The notes below the pieces were generated by a model, which was not told the origin of the DNA, did not search any database, and was given only the letters and a program-made list of their open reading frames with translations. Of a stretch of 64,000 bases of DNA, positions 42,751 through 51,927 are shown piece after piece (within the stretch, counting starts at the first letter, position 1; each line of letters opens with the position of its first letter). The translations under genes were made by a program, and so were the position numbers. Source of the DNA: Pseudomonas baetica (GTDB lineage Bacteria; Pseudomonadota; Gammaproteobacteria; Pseudomonadales; Pseudomonadaceae); contig NZ_JAIHLQ010000018.1 of NCBI RefSeq assembly GCF_019733355.1, positions 1 to 64,000 of the forward strand, given 5' to 3'.

Positions 42751-43577
42751 ATCACGGGCCCTGCTGTTTGCTGCACGAGGCGCTCGACGAAAAACTCAAG
42801 GTGCCCACGCGGGTTGGCAGGCAGCGGCCAAGTATCGACCTTCTGCGCGATTGCCTTGAACGCCAGTGCGCACTTGGAACGCGGAAAGGCTTCATAGACT
42901 GCACGCTGCTTCTGCACGGCCTTGCGCACGCTTTCGTCGTAGGGCACGGCGCCGACGTATTGTAGGGCCACGTCAAGGAAGCGATCCGTGACTTTGGTCA
43001 ACTTGGCGAACAGGTTACGGCCCTCTTGCGGGCTCTGGGCCATGTTGGCCAGGACGCGGAAGCGGTTCATGCCGTAATCACGGTTCAACAATTTGATCAG
43101 TGCGTAGGCGTCGGTGATCGAAGTCGGCTCGTCGCAAACCACCAGCAACACTTCCTGCGCCGCGCGCACGAAACTGACTACCGAGTCACCAATGCCCGCA
43201 GCGGTGTCTATCACCAATACGTCGAGATTGTCGCCGATGTCGCTGAAGGCCTGAATCAGACCGGCATGTTGCGCCGGGCTCAGGTGAACCATGCTCTGAG
43301 TGCCGGACGCCGCCGGCACAATGCGAATTCCGCCCGGGCCTTGCAACAGCACGTCGCGCAGTTCGCAGCGGCCTTCGATCACATCGGCCAGCGTGCGTTT
43401 GGGGGTCAGCCCCAGCAGAACGTCGACGTTCGCCAGTCCCAGATCGGCGTCCAGCAGCATGACCCGACGGCCAAGCTCTGCCAGCGCCAGCGACAAGTTC
43501 ACTGACACGTTAGTTTTCCCGACGCCACCTTTGCCGCCGGTCACCGCGATCACCTGTACGGGATGCATGCTGCCCAT
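42747..43577 (-). CDS. fleN: Flagellar number regulator FleN (FlhG)
   Basis: A 276-residue MinD/ParA-type ATPase that holds the cell to a single polar flagellum by antagonising FleQ. Deviant Walker A VIAVTGGKGGVGKTNVSVNLSLALAELG, LLDADLGLANVDVLLGL and IDTAAGIGDSVVSFV. It lies between fliA and flhF as in P. aeruginosa. Confidence 0.96.
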   Translation of the reverse strand: MGSMHPVQVIAVTGGKGGVGKTNVSVNLSLALAELGRRVMLLDADLGLANVDVLLGLTPKRTLADVIEGRCELRDVLLQGPGGIRIVPAASGTQSMVHLSPAQHAGLIQAFSDIGDNLDVLVIDTAAGIGDSVVSFVRAAQEVLLVVCDEPTSITDAYALIKLLNRDYGMNRFRVLANMAQSPQEGRNLFAKLTKVTDRFLDVALQYVGAVPYDESVRKAVQKQRAVYEAFPRSKCALAFKAIAQKVDTWPLPANPRGHLEFFVERLVQQTAGPVI

Positions 43578-43693
43578 GTTATTTCTTTACCTTGTCTTGC
43601 ATAGACGGAGGCCACATTACTGGCTGCGCGTTCACAACCTGAACAATGCATGGCAGACCATCGATGTAGGTACAAAAACTGTTCATGAATACC

Positions 43694-45034
43694 TCAGCCT
43701 ACCTGCTTGGTCGGGCTGTGATAGATATCAGCGAACATGTCAGCCATGGCTTCTTCGCTGGGTTCTTCCTGCATTTGCACGCTGACGGCGCGGCTGACCA
43801 GTTGATGACGGCGCGGCAGATGCAGATCATCCGGAATCCGTGGGCCATCGGTCAGGTACGCGACCGGCAATTCATGACTGATCGCCAGGCTCAACACTTC
43901 GCCAAGGCTGGCCGTTTCATCCAGTTTAGTCAGGATGCACCCGGCAAGCCCGCAACGCTTGTAACTATGATAAGCGGCGGTTAGAACCTGTTTCTGGCTG
44001 GTGGTTGCCAAGACCAGATAATTTTTTGAACGGATGCCTCGCCCGGCCAGACTTTCGAGCTGCATGCGCAGTGCCGGATCGCTGGCTTGCAGGCCCGCAG
44101 TATCGATCAGCACCACGCGCTTGCGCAGCAATGGATCCAGCGCCTGCACCAGCGACTGACCCGGGTCGACGTGCGTCACCGGCACGTTGAGGATCCGGCC
44201 CAAGGTCTTCAATTGTTCCTGAGCGCCGATGCGGAAACTGTCCATGCTCACCAGCGCAACGTTTTGCGCGCCGTACTTAAGCACATAACGGGCAGCGAGC
44301 TTCGCCAGCGTGGTGGTCTTGCCCATACCTGCCGGACCGACCATGGCGATCACCCCGCCTTCTTCCAGCGGCTCGACTTCCGGTACGGCAATCATCCGTG
44401 CCAGGTGCGCCAGCAGCATGCGCCAGGCCTGACGAGGTTCTTCGATATCGGTGATCATCGCCAGCAGGTCGCGCGACAACGGACCGGAAAGACCGATACG
44501 TTGCAGGCGACGATACAGGTTGGCTTGCGCCGGACGATTGCCTTGCAACTGATTCCAGGCCAGCGTGCCAAGCTGAACTTCCATCAGTTCGCGCAGGCTG
44601 TTCAATTCAAAACGCATCGAATCCAGTGCACGCGGATCGACACCGCCAGACGATTGCGCAGGTGCGGGTGCCGGACGCGCCGGGGCCGCATATGTCGGCT
44701 CGCTCAACGGTTCGGCAGCAGTCAGCGGCAAGCCGGCCGTCAATGGCAGCCCGGCGAACAACTGGCGATTGGTGTTGCCATCGGCTTCGCCGCGCATGCT
44801 CAACTCGGCCTGGGCAGTGACGATGCGCGACTGGGTCTTGCGCAGCTCATCTTCGAGTTCAATGTTCGGAACCCGCGGCGCCAGCGCCGACAATTTGTAA
44901 TCCAGCGCCGCCGTCAGCTCGACGCCACCAGCAATGCGGCGGTTGCCAATGATGGCGGCTTCAGCGCCCAGCTCATCACGAACCAGCTTCATGGCCTGAC
45001 GCATATCGGCGGCGAAAAAACGCTTAACTTGCAT
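43694..45034 (-). CDS. flhF: Flagellar placement GTPase FlhF
   Basis: A 446-residue SRP-family GTPase that sets the polar site. N-terminal basic/B domain (MQVKRFFAADMRQAMKLVRDELGAEAAIIGNRRI), a variable linker, then NG domains with G1 VGPAGMGKTTTLAKLAARY, LVSMDSFRIGAQEQL, VLIDTAGL and LTKLDETASLGEVLSL. Lies 11 bases after flhA. Confidence 0.96.
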   Translation of the reverse strand: MQVKRFFAADMRQAMKLVRDELGAEAAIIGNRRIAGGVELTAALDYKLSALAPRVPNIELEDELRKTQSRIVTAQAELSMRGEADGNTNRQLFAGLPLTAGLPLTAAEPLSEPTYAAPARPAPAPAQSSGGVDPRALDSMRFELNSLRELMEVQLGTLAWNQLQGNRPAQANLYRRLQRIGLSGPLSRDLLAMITDIEEPRQAWRMLLAHLARMIAVPEVEPLEEGGVIAMVGPAGMGKTTTLAKLAARYVLKYGAQNVALVSMDSFRIGAQEQLKTLGRILNVPVTHVDPGQSLVQALDPLLRKRVVLIDTAGLQASDPALRMQLESLAGRGIRSKNYLVLATTSQKQVLTAAYHSYKRCGLAGCILTKLDETASLGEVLSLAISHELPVAYLTDGPRIPDDLHLPRRHQLVSRAVSVQMQEEPSEEAMADMFADIYHSPTKQVG

Positions 45035-45045
45035 AAACCACTACC

Positions 45046-47175
45046 TCAGCCGTTGGGCCCTACTGTCGCAACGATCGTCACTTGCTTGTTGTCCGGAATT
45101 TCCTGGTAGGCCAGCACATGCAGCCCTGGGACGGCGAGGCGACCAAAACGCGAGAGCATCGCGCGGATCGGACCTGCTACCAACAGAATCACCGGTTGAC
45201 CTTGCATTTCCTGGCGCTGCGCCGCTTCGATGAGCGAACGCTGCAGCTTCTCGGCCATGCTTGGTTCCAGCAGAACGCCCTCTTCCGAGCCTTGTCCTGC
45301 CTTCTGCAGACTATTGAGCAATATTTGTTCCAACCTTGGTTCCAAGGTGATCACAGGCAGCTCGGACTCAGTGCCTACAATGCTTTGGACGATGGCGCGC
45401 GATACGCCGACCCGCACAGCGGCCACCAACGCGGCGGTATCTTGACTCTTCGCGGCGTTGTTGGCGATAGCTTCGGCAATGCTGCGGATGTCGCGCACCG
45501 GTACGTGTTCGGCCAACAGCGCCTGCAATACTTTGAGCAGTTGCGACAGCGAAACCACACCCGGCACCAACTCTTCAGCCAGTTTCGGCGAACTTTTGGC
45601 CAGCAACTGCATGAGTTGCTGCACTTCTTCGTGGCCGATCAGCTCGCTGGAATGCTTGTACAGAATCTGGTTCAGGTGAGTGGCGACCACGGTGCTCGCA
45701 TCGACCACGGTGTAACCCAGCGATTGCGCCTGCGCCCGCTGGCTGATTTCGATCCACACCGCTTCCAGTCCGAAAGCCGGATCTTTGGCGTTGATACCGT
45801 TGAGCGCGCCGTAGACCTGCCCCGGATTGATCGCCAACTCGCGATCCGGATAGATCTCCGCTTCGGCGAGGATCACACCCATCAGCGTGAGGCGATAGGC
45901 GCTCGGCGCCAGATCGAGGTTGTCGCGGATATGCACGGTCGGCATCAGGAAGCCCAGATCTTGCGAGAGCTTCTTGCGCACACCCTTGATCCGCGCCAGC
46001 AATTGTCCACCCTGATTGCGATCCACCAGCGGGATCAGGCGATAGCCCACTTCCAGGCCGATCATGTCGATCGGTGTCACGTCATCCCAACCCAACTCTT
46101 TGGTTTCCATGGCGCGGGCCGGCGATGGCAGCAACTCTTGCTGACGCTTGACCTCTTGCAGCGCTTGAACCTTGGCGACATTTTGTTTTTTCCAGAACAG
46201 ATAGGCGCCACCGGCGGCCAGCGCAGCCATGCTCAGGAACGAGAAGTGCGGCATGCCCGGCACCAGACCCATGACCGCCATCAGGCCCGCTGCAACCGCC
46301 AGCGCTTTGGGCGAGGCGAACATCTGACGGCTGATCTGTTTGCCCATGTCTTCCGAACCGGAAGCACGCGTCACCATGATCGCTGCCGCTGTCGATAACA
46401 ACAGTGATGGCAATTGCGCCACCAAACCGTCACCGATGGTCAACAAGGCGTAAACCTTGCCCGCTTCGGCGAAACTCATGTGGTGCTGGAAGATACCGAC
46501 GGCCACGCCGCCAATGAGGTTGATGAACAGAATCAGCAGACCGGCGATGGCGTCACCACGCACGAACTTGCTCGCACCGTCCATCGAACCGTAGAACTCG
46601 GCCTCCTGGGCGACTTCCGAACGGCGGGCCTTGGCCTGGTTCTGGTCGATCAGACCGGCGTTGAGGTCGGCGTCGATCGCCATTTGCTTGCCAGGCATCG
46701 CATCGAGGGTGAAGCGTGCGCTCACCTCGGAAATCCGCCCGGCGCCTTTAGTGACCACGACGAAGTTGATGATCATCAGGATCGCGAACACCACGATACC
46801 CACCACATAGTTACCGCCGATCACCACTTCACCGAAGGCCTGGATCACCTTACCGGCAGCCGCGTGGCCGTCCTGACCGTTGAGCATCACCACCCGCGTC
46901 GACGCCACGTTCAGCGCCAGCCGCAGCAAGGTCGCGACCAGCAGAATCGTCGGGAACACCGCGAAATCCAGCGGCCGCAGGGCGTAAACGCAAACCAGCA
47001 GGACGACGATTGACAGGGCTATGTTGAAGGTGAAAAACACGTCCAGCAGGAACGGCGGCACCGGCAACATCATCATGGCCAGCATGACCAGCAGCAACAG
47101 CGGCACGCCCAGATTGCCTCGACTGAGATCGGCAACGTTCGAGCGAGCACTGTTGAGTAACTGAGAGCGATCCAC
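45046..47175 (-). CDS. flhA: Flagellar export gate protein FlhA
   Basis: A 709-residue export component with eight N-terminal helices and a large cytoplasmic domain. Conserved block VVVTKGAGRISEVSARFTLDAMPGKQMAIDADLNAGLI (the FHIPEP region), and C-domain IEISQRAQAQSLGYTVVDASTVVATHLNQIL. Preceded by a sigma-54-type promoter at 47237. FlhB is not adjacent: the island at 47.5-54.3 kb lies between. Confidence 0.97.
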   Translation of the reverse strand: MDRSQLLNSARSNVADLSRGNLGVPLLLLVMLAMMMLPVPPFLLDVFFTFNIALSIVVLLVCVYALRPLDFAVFPTILLVATLLRLALNVASTRVVMLNGQDGHAAAGKVIQAFGEVVIGGNYVVGIVVFAILMIINFVVVTKGAGRISEVSARFTLDAMPGKQMAIDADLNAGLIDQNQAKARRSEVAQEAEFYGSMDGASKFVRGDAIAGLLILFINLIGGVAVGIFQHHMSFAEAGKVYALLTIGDGLVAQLPSLLLSTAAAIMVTRASGSEDMGKQISRQMFASPKALAVAAGLMAVMGLVPGMPHFSFLSMAALAAGGAYLFWKKQNVAKVQALQEVKRQQELLPSPARAMETKELGWDDVTPIDMIGLEVGYRLIPLVDRNQGGQLLARIKGVRKKLSQDLGFLMPTVHIRDNLDLAPSAYRLTLMGVILAEAEIYPDRELAINPGQVYGALNGINAKDPAFGLEAVWIEISQRAQAQSLGYTVVDASTVVATHLNQILYKHSSELIGHEEVQQLMQLLAKSSPKLAEELVPGVVSLSQLLKVLQALLAEHVPVRDIRSIAEAIANNAAKSQDTAALVAAVRVGVSRAIVQSIVGTESELPVITLEPRLEQILLNSLQKAGQGSEEGVLLEPSMAEKLQRSLIEAAQRQEMQGQPVILLVAGPIRAMLSRFGRLAVPGLHVLAYQEIPDNKQVTIVATVGPNG

Positions 47176-47236
47176 CGGTTTTCCTCGTTCCTTTAAAGCA
47201 AACTTTTGACGCCCAGAGCGGGCTCACGGCGGCTAC

Positions 47237-47252
47237 TGCAAGAAGCCTTCCA
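47237..47252 (-). promoter_or_regulatory. Sigma-54 promoter of flhA
   Basis: On the minus strand TGGAAGGCTTCTTGCA, with GG and GC ten bases apart as required for RpoN. It lies 61 bases before the flhA ATG. flhA is RpoN/FleQ-dependent in P. aeruginosa. Confidence 0.6.
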
Positions 47253-47314
47253 ACTTTCACCAATGATTGAAACAGACGGGTTTTAACCGTGAGTTCTCTG
47301 CTGACCGAAGCAGC

Positions 47315-47446
47315 CCTTGCGCGAGCAAGCCCACAGTTGTTTTGCGTTGCGTCAGTTTTATCGAGACAGGCCGATCCGGCAGACAGATGAAACCTGGTAA
47401 AAACGAAGATCCAAAAGTGGGAGCGGGCTTGCTCGCGAAGGCGGCC
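47315..47446. repeat. REP pair, left copy degenerate
   Basis: Left GCGCGAGCAAGCCCACAG lacks the middle of the core; right GTGGGAGCGGGCTTGCTCGC (47417-) is intact. Confidence 0.7.
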
Positions 47447-47521
47447 TCACAGCCAACACATGTCTTCAGGCATAAAAAACCGCTGCCCCGGTCAATCGTG
47501 ATGGCGGTTTTTTCGTTTCAT
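47417..47521. repeat. Direct repeat A (REP plus terminator), paired with 52766-52870
   Basis: About 105 bases (REP, ACAGCCAACAC, CAGGCATAAAAAA, hairpin, TTTCAT) recur at 52766-52870 in the same orientation. The shared order of unrelated elements shows duplication, not separate REP insertions. Confidence 0.85.
47474..47513. terminator. Terminator hairpin within direct repeat A
   Basis: AAAAAACCGC ... GCGGTTTTTT with runs on both strands; it would stop minus-strand transcription leaving the flhB relic and any plus-strand reading. Confidence 0.7.
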
Positions 47522-47530
47522 CACAGCAAA

Positions 47531-47650
47531 GTCAGGAGTCGCGGTGTAAATCCGGCGGCATCGTACAATCAACCTTGAGCGGATCCGGGCGCCTGCCCAT
47601 GCCTGCGCGGTCTTGGCGAGTCTGGTAGACGTAGGCAAGTACCTGACGCC
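47531..47650 (-). pseudogene. Relic of the flhB 3' end (flhB')
   Basis: Aligns with the last 120 bases of intact flhB (54338-54457); I count 21 mismatches in the first 110 aligned positions. The reading frame is still open to the stop: LAYVYQTRQDRAGMGRRPDP, then LKVDCTMPPDLHRDS, against LAYVYQIRQHRAGKGKRPDP and LKDDLPIPPDLRRDS in flhB. No start or upstream domain remains. With intact flhB it forms a direct repeat around the island. Confidence 0.85.
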
Positions 47651-47771
47651 TCAGGGACAGACCAGGTTTTCACCCGAACAATCGCCCGATTAGCAGGTAA
47701 ATCCAAACGTCGCAGCTTTCGGCAGCGCCTACAGGGATCAATGCACTGCGCGTGAGTGACCGTCCGTCGCC

Positions 47772-47791
47772 ACCTGTCAGATCTGACAGGT
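47772..47791. promoter_or_regulatory. Shared palindrome, copy 1 (upstream of Ig-like gene)
   Basis: ACCTGTCAGATCTGACAGGT, perfect, and extendable by one base on each side. It ends about 62 bases before the ATG at 47855. Three relatives lie upstream of other island genes. Confidence 0.75.
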
Positions 47792-47854
47792 GCGTAATTA
47801 ATCGTTTAGGCTCTGATAGCTCCAGCCCGTTCCCACTGCGCAGGAGCTTCGCTC

Positions 47855-50275
47855 ATGACCACCTCAACGCCACCCGATAACACCGTCCTCGCGCTCGACC
47901 CACCCAAGGTAAACGGTGAAACCTACCCGGTCGAGGGTGCACAAATTGGTTTGTCGCTGGCGGCTTATGACCTAGTCAACGACGGTGAAGGTGCTGTGGT
48001 TCTTGTGGATCCCCCGCTTGTTGGCACCGTGGATCCCGGTGATGTACTGGAGTTGTGGCTCGAAAATGAGTCCGCCGTTCTGGACAGCGAGACCGTTACC
48101 GATCCCAATGCTCGAATGACTGTGCGCATCCCCAAAAACCGGCTGCTTCCACATCGTATTAACAACGTGTATTACACCTTCAGGCGCGGCAGCAACAATT
48201 TAGGCACCTCCGAGCCAATGCTCACCGTTCTCTACAACAAGATTCGCCCCGGCCTGAAGGATCGTCTGACCGAGCCCGATGGAGGTCACTCCGAACTCAA
48301 ATTGCTGCTGCCCGACGCCATCAAAAACGGCGTCAGCCCGGACTTTGTCAGCGCCGAGGTGTGCGTGGCTTACCCTTATTGCCGGGCCTACGACGAGATC
48401 ACCCTCAAATGCAACGGCGAAATCCTGCGTGTCGTTGTGGGCAAGGACCAGGCGCCCCAACCGCCCGATCACGGCTCTGAAACGCCCATCACCATTTGCT
48501 TCACCGTGGATCGCACCTACCTGGATAAAGCGAAACGCGAGGATCAGAAACTGCACTTTTCCTACACCGTCACCGACCAGATCGGCAACGGCCCGGACAC
48601 CGATGCGCCGTGGTCACCACTACAGACCGTCGATGAGGATCTGGACGGCAAACGTTTGCCGATGCCGATTCTGCTGGAGCGCAAAGAGGACTATCCCGGT
48701 GATGACGCGAGCATCATCGATCTGGAAAAACTGGCGGGTAATCCGTTGCTGCTGGTTGTGATGACCAAAGACAACCGCTTTATGGCGGGCGACGAAATTA
48801 TGGCGACCTATACCACTACAGGGCAAACCGACCCCGTGGTAGTCACCGGAAAAGTCGAAGAGGATCCCTTCCTTGGGAAACTGCCCTGCTTCCTTGAAGT
48901 GCCCAATGACAAGGTCTTCGCTGGCAGCAAGGTGACTGCGACTTATGTATTGCACAGGCCCAATGTGGGTCTGGTGGGGAGTTCCAACACAGCTACCGCA
49001 ACAGTGACGGGGACAACACCGGTAGATCTAGAGCCGCCAACACTGCTGGCACCGGCGACCAACCCAGTTGATGTGTTGGCCTACGAAGAAGGCGTCACTG
49101 TGCGCGTCGAACACCTCTCGGCCTTTGCGGGTGACCAGGCTCAACTGCTGGAAGTTAACCCCCTACCCGACGCCAAACCCTTTCCGCTACTGACGTTCAA
49201 CCAGAACAAACGCGCCAACTTTAAACTTGATCCAGCGTTTCTGGTGGCACGGCGCGGAACAACCATCAAATTGCGTTGGGAACTGATTCGTGGTGAAAAA
49301 CCCGAAGGCGAGTCCCCGGATCTGGTACTGACTATCCAGCCTATCGCCGAGGATGATCCGCGGTTACCGACACCGAACATTGGGGGGGAAACGGGTGAGA
49401 TGCTGGAAGTTCACACACTGGACGACAGTGCCCGGATTCTCGCGGAAAAATGGCCACTGCAGAAGGCAGGACAACCCATCTGGATAACCTGTAGAGGCTT
49501 TGACAAGAACGGGAATCCGATCAGCAAGGATGTTCGGTTGGGAGAACCGAATGAGTCGGCAGACGGGTTGTCGGTAAAAGCGCCGATTGAATGGCTGAAG
49601 GAACTCAAGGATGGAACTGAATTGATCACGGAATGGGCCGTTAATCTTGACGGCTCTCTTGATAAAGTCAAAGCGGTTTCCTTTTCCCCGCGGTTTTATA
49701 CCGTGAAGAGCTTACATCCTTTCACCATACAAACGGGCCTCATGGAGCTTAAGGGACTTAACATCAATGCGGACTTCCTTGCTCTGACCGGAACCCCTGC
49801 ACCCGAAACTACGCAAACACGGGTACCAATCTCTGGAGATGGCGACTACTCCTATTTCTCCAGCGCTACTGATGTAGCGACAGTGAATGACAACGGGCTG
49901 GTCAGTGGTCTCAAAAATGGCAATGCAACTATTACCGTGCGGGAAAACAACTCCCAGCGTGAAATTTCGTTCCCCGTCAAAGTGCAAAATGTTGTTCGTC
50001 TGGTCATGACTCCTACACATACCTACAGCATCAGCGCAGCTATTAACTGGATGAATTCAATTGGTGGATCGCCTGTTTCAAATGCAGCTATCGATGTGCT
50101 GAAAGTCAAATACAAGCCGCTTGTATCCAGCGCAGGCGGTTGGCTCTGCCGTAATGATGGATGTGGTGCCGGGCAGTACCTTTCAGTTGTAACCAATAAT
50201 CCGAACGCATGGACCATTTCCTGTTTCACGGGCAACAACTCCCAAGCACATGGTTGGTGCCTTCTGCCTGGCTGA
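47855..50275 (+). CDS. Ig-like repeat protein with BIG2 domain, function unknown
   Basis: An 806-residue protein made mainly of beta-rich repeats of about 100-130 residues (for example IGLSLAAYDLVNDGEGAVVLVDPPLVGTVDPGDVLELWLE and LELPPTL-type linkers such as VDLEPPTLLAPATNPVD). A BIG2-like domain occupies about 650-715 (FSSATDVATVNDNGLVSGLKNGNATITV), and a C-terminal domain (about 720-806) has four Cys (WLCRNDGCGAGQY, ISCFTGN, GWCLLPG). No signal peptide is visible. AGGAG precedes the ATG by 9 bases. The latter third is AT-richer than its neighbours, suggesting transfer. Possibly an adhesin or effector-like protein, but this is a guess. Confidence 0.7.
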   Translation: MTTSTPPDNTVLALDPPKVNGETYPVEGAQIGLSLAAYDLVNDGEGAVVLVDPPLVGTVDPGDVLELWLENESAVLDSETVTDPNARMTVRIPKNRLLPHRINNVYYTFRRGSNNLGTSEPMLTVLYNKIRPGLKDRLTEPDGGHSELKLLLPDAIKNGVSPDFVSAEVCVAYPYCRAYDEITLKCNGEILRVVVGKDQAPQPPDHGSETPITICFTVDRTYLDKAKREDQKLHFSYTVTDQIGNGPDTDAPWSPLQTVDEDLDGKRLPMPILLERKEDYPGDDASIIDLEKLAGNPLLLVVMTKDNRFMAGDEIMATYTTTGQTDPVVVTGKVEEDPFLGKLPCFLEVPNDKVFAGSKVTATYVLHRPNVGLVGSSNTATATVTGTTPVDLEPPTLLAPATNPVDVLAYEEGVTVRVEHLSAFAGDQAQLLEVNPLPDAKPFPLLTFNQNKRANFKLDPAFLVARRGTTIKLRWELIRGEKPEGESPDLVLTIQPIAEDDPRLPTPNIGGETGEMLEVHTLDDSARILAEKWPLQKAGQPIWITCRGFDKNGNPISKDVRLGEPNESADGLSVKAPIEWLKELKDGTELITEWAVNLDGSLDKVKAVSFSPRFYTVKSLHPFTIQTGLMELKGLNINADFLALTGTPAPETTQTRVPISGDGDYSYFSSATDVATVNDNGLVSGLKNGNATITVRENNSQREISFPVKVQNVVRLVMTPTHTYSISAAINWMNSIGGSPVSNAAIDVLKVKYKPLVSSAGGWLCRNDGCGAGQYLSVVTNNPNAWTISCFTGNNSQAHGWCLLPG

Positions 50276-50362
50276 ATTTGACGCATAACAAGCGGCACGC
50301 CTGCTCGATGCAAGAAAGGAAAATGGGACGTATTTATTTACCGCTGAACAAGCAACTAAATT

Positions 50363-50425
50363 AAAGATCACAGCCTGCGGCAACTCCAAATAAACTGGTG
50401 AGCTGCCGCAGGCTGCGATTTTTTG
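50363..50425. repeat. Inverted repeat after the Ig-like gene (GATCRCAGCC type)
   Basis: AGCCTGCGGCAACTC and GAGCTGCCGCAGGCT arms around a 17-base loop, followed by TTTTTT. It may end the Ig-like transcript. Confidence 0.7.
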
Positions 50426-50426
50426 C

Positions 50427-50754
50427 TTTAAACGCAAGCGTTTAAATGACACGCAAAGATACGTAATCAGGCTACACGTTCTTGCGGAATTGCCTACAGC
50501 TACGCCAGAATCGGCCGGCTTGTGCGCTTTGGGAGTGGGTTCTACTGTTTGCCGGTCACTGACTAACAGTGATCGGGTTTAGCAGCTCGGCAATTTTCAA
50601 GGCACGCGAGTCCCGCTATTACAATATGGCGGCTTTGCGTGGGGCACTTCGGTGCGCCGGGATCCTTGAGCCTGGTCTGCTAACCCGCGTACAGCCGCCA
50701 CCCTATCCGTTTAGCAGCGATGGATGACGGCTCCATTTTTCAAGGAGCTTTGCC
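50427..50754 (+). ncRNA. Structured leader of DUF6124 gene, copy 1
   Basis: Elements in order: hairpin TTTAAACGC-AA-GCGTTTAAA (50427-50446); hairpin CGGTCACTG-ACTAA-CAGTGATCG (50553-50575); a long helix closing at 50627-50639 and 50686-50700, enclosing GCAC-UUCG-GUGC (50644-50655); and GCTCC (50730-50734) pairing with GGAGC (50744-50748), which covers the ribosome site. Each has a counterpart with compensatory changes in copy 2, so an RNA structure is supported. It could be a cis-regulator; ligand unknown. Confidence 0.6.
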
Positions 50755-51126
50755 ATGATCAAACCAACGCCAAACCCGCCCGAAACCGACCCCACCTCCC
50801 CCTACGAATCCCTCGATTCAAAAAAGCTCCACGAAGCGGCCGACCGCGCCCTCGATCACTACCTCTGCCCGCCCGGCTCCACCCCGCCGCCACGTAAAAC
50901 CCGCAGAATGTACGCTGTGACCGCGGACTTCAAAAACGAGGAACTGCTGGCCGATGCTTGCGAAACCCTCGCTTCGGCCAAGACCATCGCCCATGACTTC
51001 GCCCATCTCATACCCGCGTCGCAGCGCAGAACGTTATTAGGCATTGCGCAACTGATCATGCTCGGGGAACTGGCGGTGAATCGGGTGCTGGATAATCTGG
51101 AGTTTCCGAACCAGTTCGGGCACTGA
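50755..51126 (+). CDS. DUF6124 protein, copy 1
   Basis: A 123-residue protein: MIKPTPNPPETDPTSPYESLDSKKLHEAADRALDHYL, TFKNEELLADACETLASAKTIAHDFAHLIPASQRRTLLGIAQLIMLGELAVNRVLDNLE. The second half looks helical. Family function is unknown to me; such genes are common, small and often repeated in Pseudomonas. GGAG lies 7 bases before the ATG but inside a hairpin. Copy 2 at 52290 is nearly identical over 115 residues; this copy has a longer C-terminus ending next to a repeat. Confidence 0.85.
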   Translation: MIKPTPNPPETDPTSPYESLDSKKLHEAADRALDHYLCPPGSTPPPRKTRRMYAVTADFKNEELLADACETLASAKTIAHDFAHLIPASQRRTLLGIAQLIMLGELAVNRVLDNLEFPNQFGH

Positions 51127-51235
51127 TCGTTCCCACGCTCTGCGTGGGAACGCCTCAACGGACGCTCCGCGTTCGGCTCTAGATCGGACGCGGAGCGCCC
51201 CGGCTGCATTCCTGTGCTGCGCGTGGGAACGATCA
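51124..51235. repeat. MITE-like inverted-repeat element
   Basis: 15-base terminal inverted repeats (TGATCGTTCCCACGC and its complement) around internal hairpins (GTTCCCACGC/GCGTGGGAAC; GGACGCTCCGCGT/GACGCGGAGCG). It begins at the stop codon of the DUF6124 gene. This type is frequent in Pseudomonas. Confidence 0.75.
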
Positions 51236-51374
51236 AGCAACCTTCCAGTTTTTGCAGCGAAATGGAACAAACGAGGTTAACCCGTGGGTCTTCTACTAAC
51301 GGCGAGCAAACTTTGCAGATACGGCGGAGTCAGCAGGACCTCATCAAGAGATTGCCAACCCCGCTCTACTTAAA

Positions 51375-51659
51375 CTAAAAACGGAGGTGTGTGACTTCCT
51401 TCGTCTCTGCACTCACACGATCATATTCGACCGGCTTACCGACTTTGAAGTTCTGTTCGTGTTTGAGCTCTTCAGGGACCTGGAAGTAAAAACATCTGTC
51501 GTCAGGGTCACGCGGAACATTCATAGCAGGCGTTAAACGGTCCTCTTTTATTTTGAGGTATTCATCGTACGGTCCCGGATAAATAGTGCCCCTGCCAGTG
51601 TTTTCGTCGTAGCTTACGAATACACCCTTCAGCTCTTCACCTTCCATTTCATCTGCCAT
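51375..51659 (-). CDS. Small cold-shock-like-fold protein, paralogue 1
   Basis: A 94-residue protein: MADEMEGEELKGVFVSYDENTGRGTIYPG, a middle acidic stretch (DDRCFYFQVPEELKHEQN), and FKVGKPVEYDRVSAETKEVTHLRF. The order KGxFxSYDxxTGxGxIxP, VGxPVEYD, EVTxLR resembles the strands of a cold-shock domain, but the aromatic RNP1 motif is missing (GRGTIYP instead of KGFGFI). ATG at 51659 has GGAGAAGGGA upstream. A related gene is at 53952. The upstream gap holds palindrome copy 2. Function unknown. Confidence 0.7.
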   Translation of the reverse strand: MADEMEGEELKGVFVSYDENTGRGTIYPGPYDEYLKIKEDRLTPAMNVPRDPDDRCFYFQVPEELKHEQNFKVGKPVEYDRVSAETKEVTHLRF

Positions 51660-51747
51660 TTCCCTTCTCCTTTGCCATCGCAAAATAGGATACGCACCGA
51701 ATGTGCGACACCACCCAGCAATCAAAACGCAAAAGCACGCTTCCCAC

Positions 51748-51767
51748 ACCTGTAAAACCTGACAGGT
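51748..51767. promoter_or_regulatory. Shared palindrome, copy 2 (variant)
   Basis: ACCTGTAAAACCTGACAGGT: outer arms conserved, centre degenerate. About 88 bases upstream of the ATG at 51659. Confidence 0.6.
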
Positions 51768-51927
51768 TAGACGCGCTTTCAGACGAAAGGTAAACCTCAG
51801 AAATCGCGCCACAAATCCGACGAACTCGAAAAATCGCTGGGATTTTTCAAGGAGAGTTCAAATATCACTCATAGAATCTTTCAGGGATCGATCACGTTGT
51901 CATCCAGACAGTCGCCCACTCTTTTGC

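Noticed and set aside
42747..42965. Extra small ORF opposite the end of fleN
   Set aside because: Antisense to a conserved gene and without a ribosome site.
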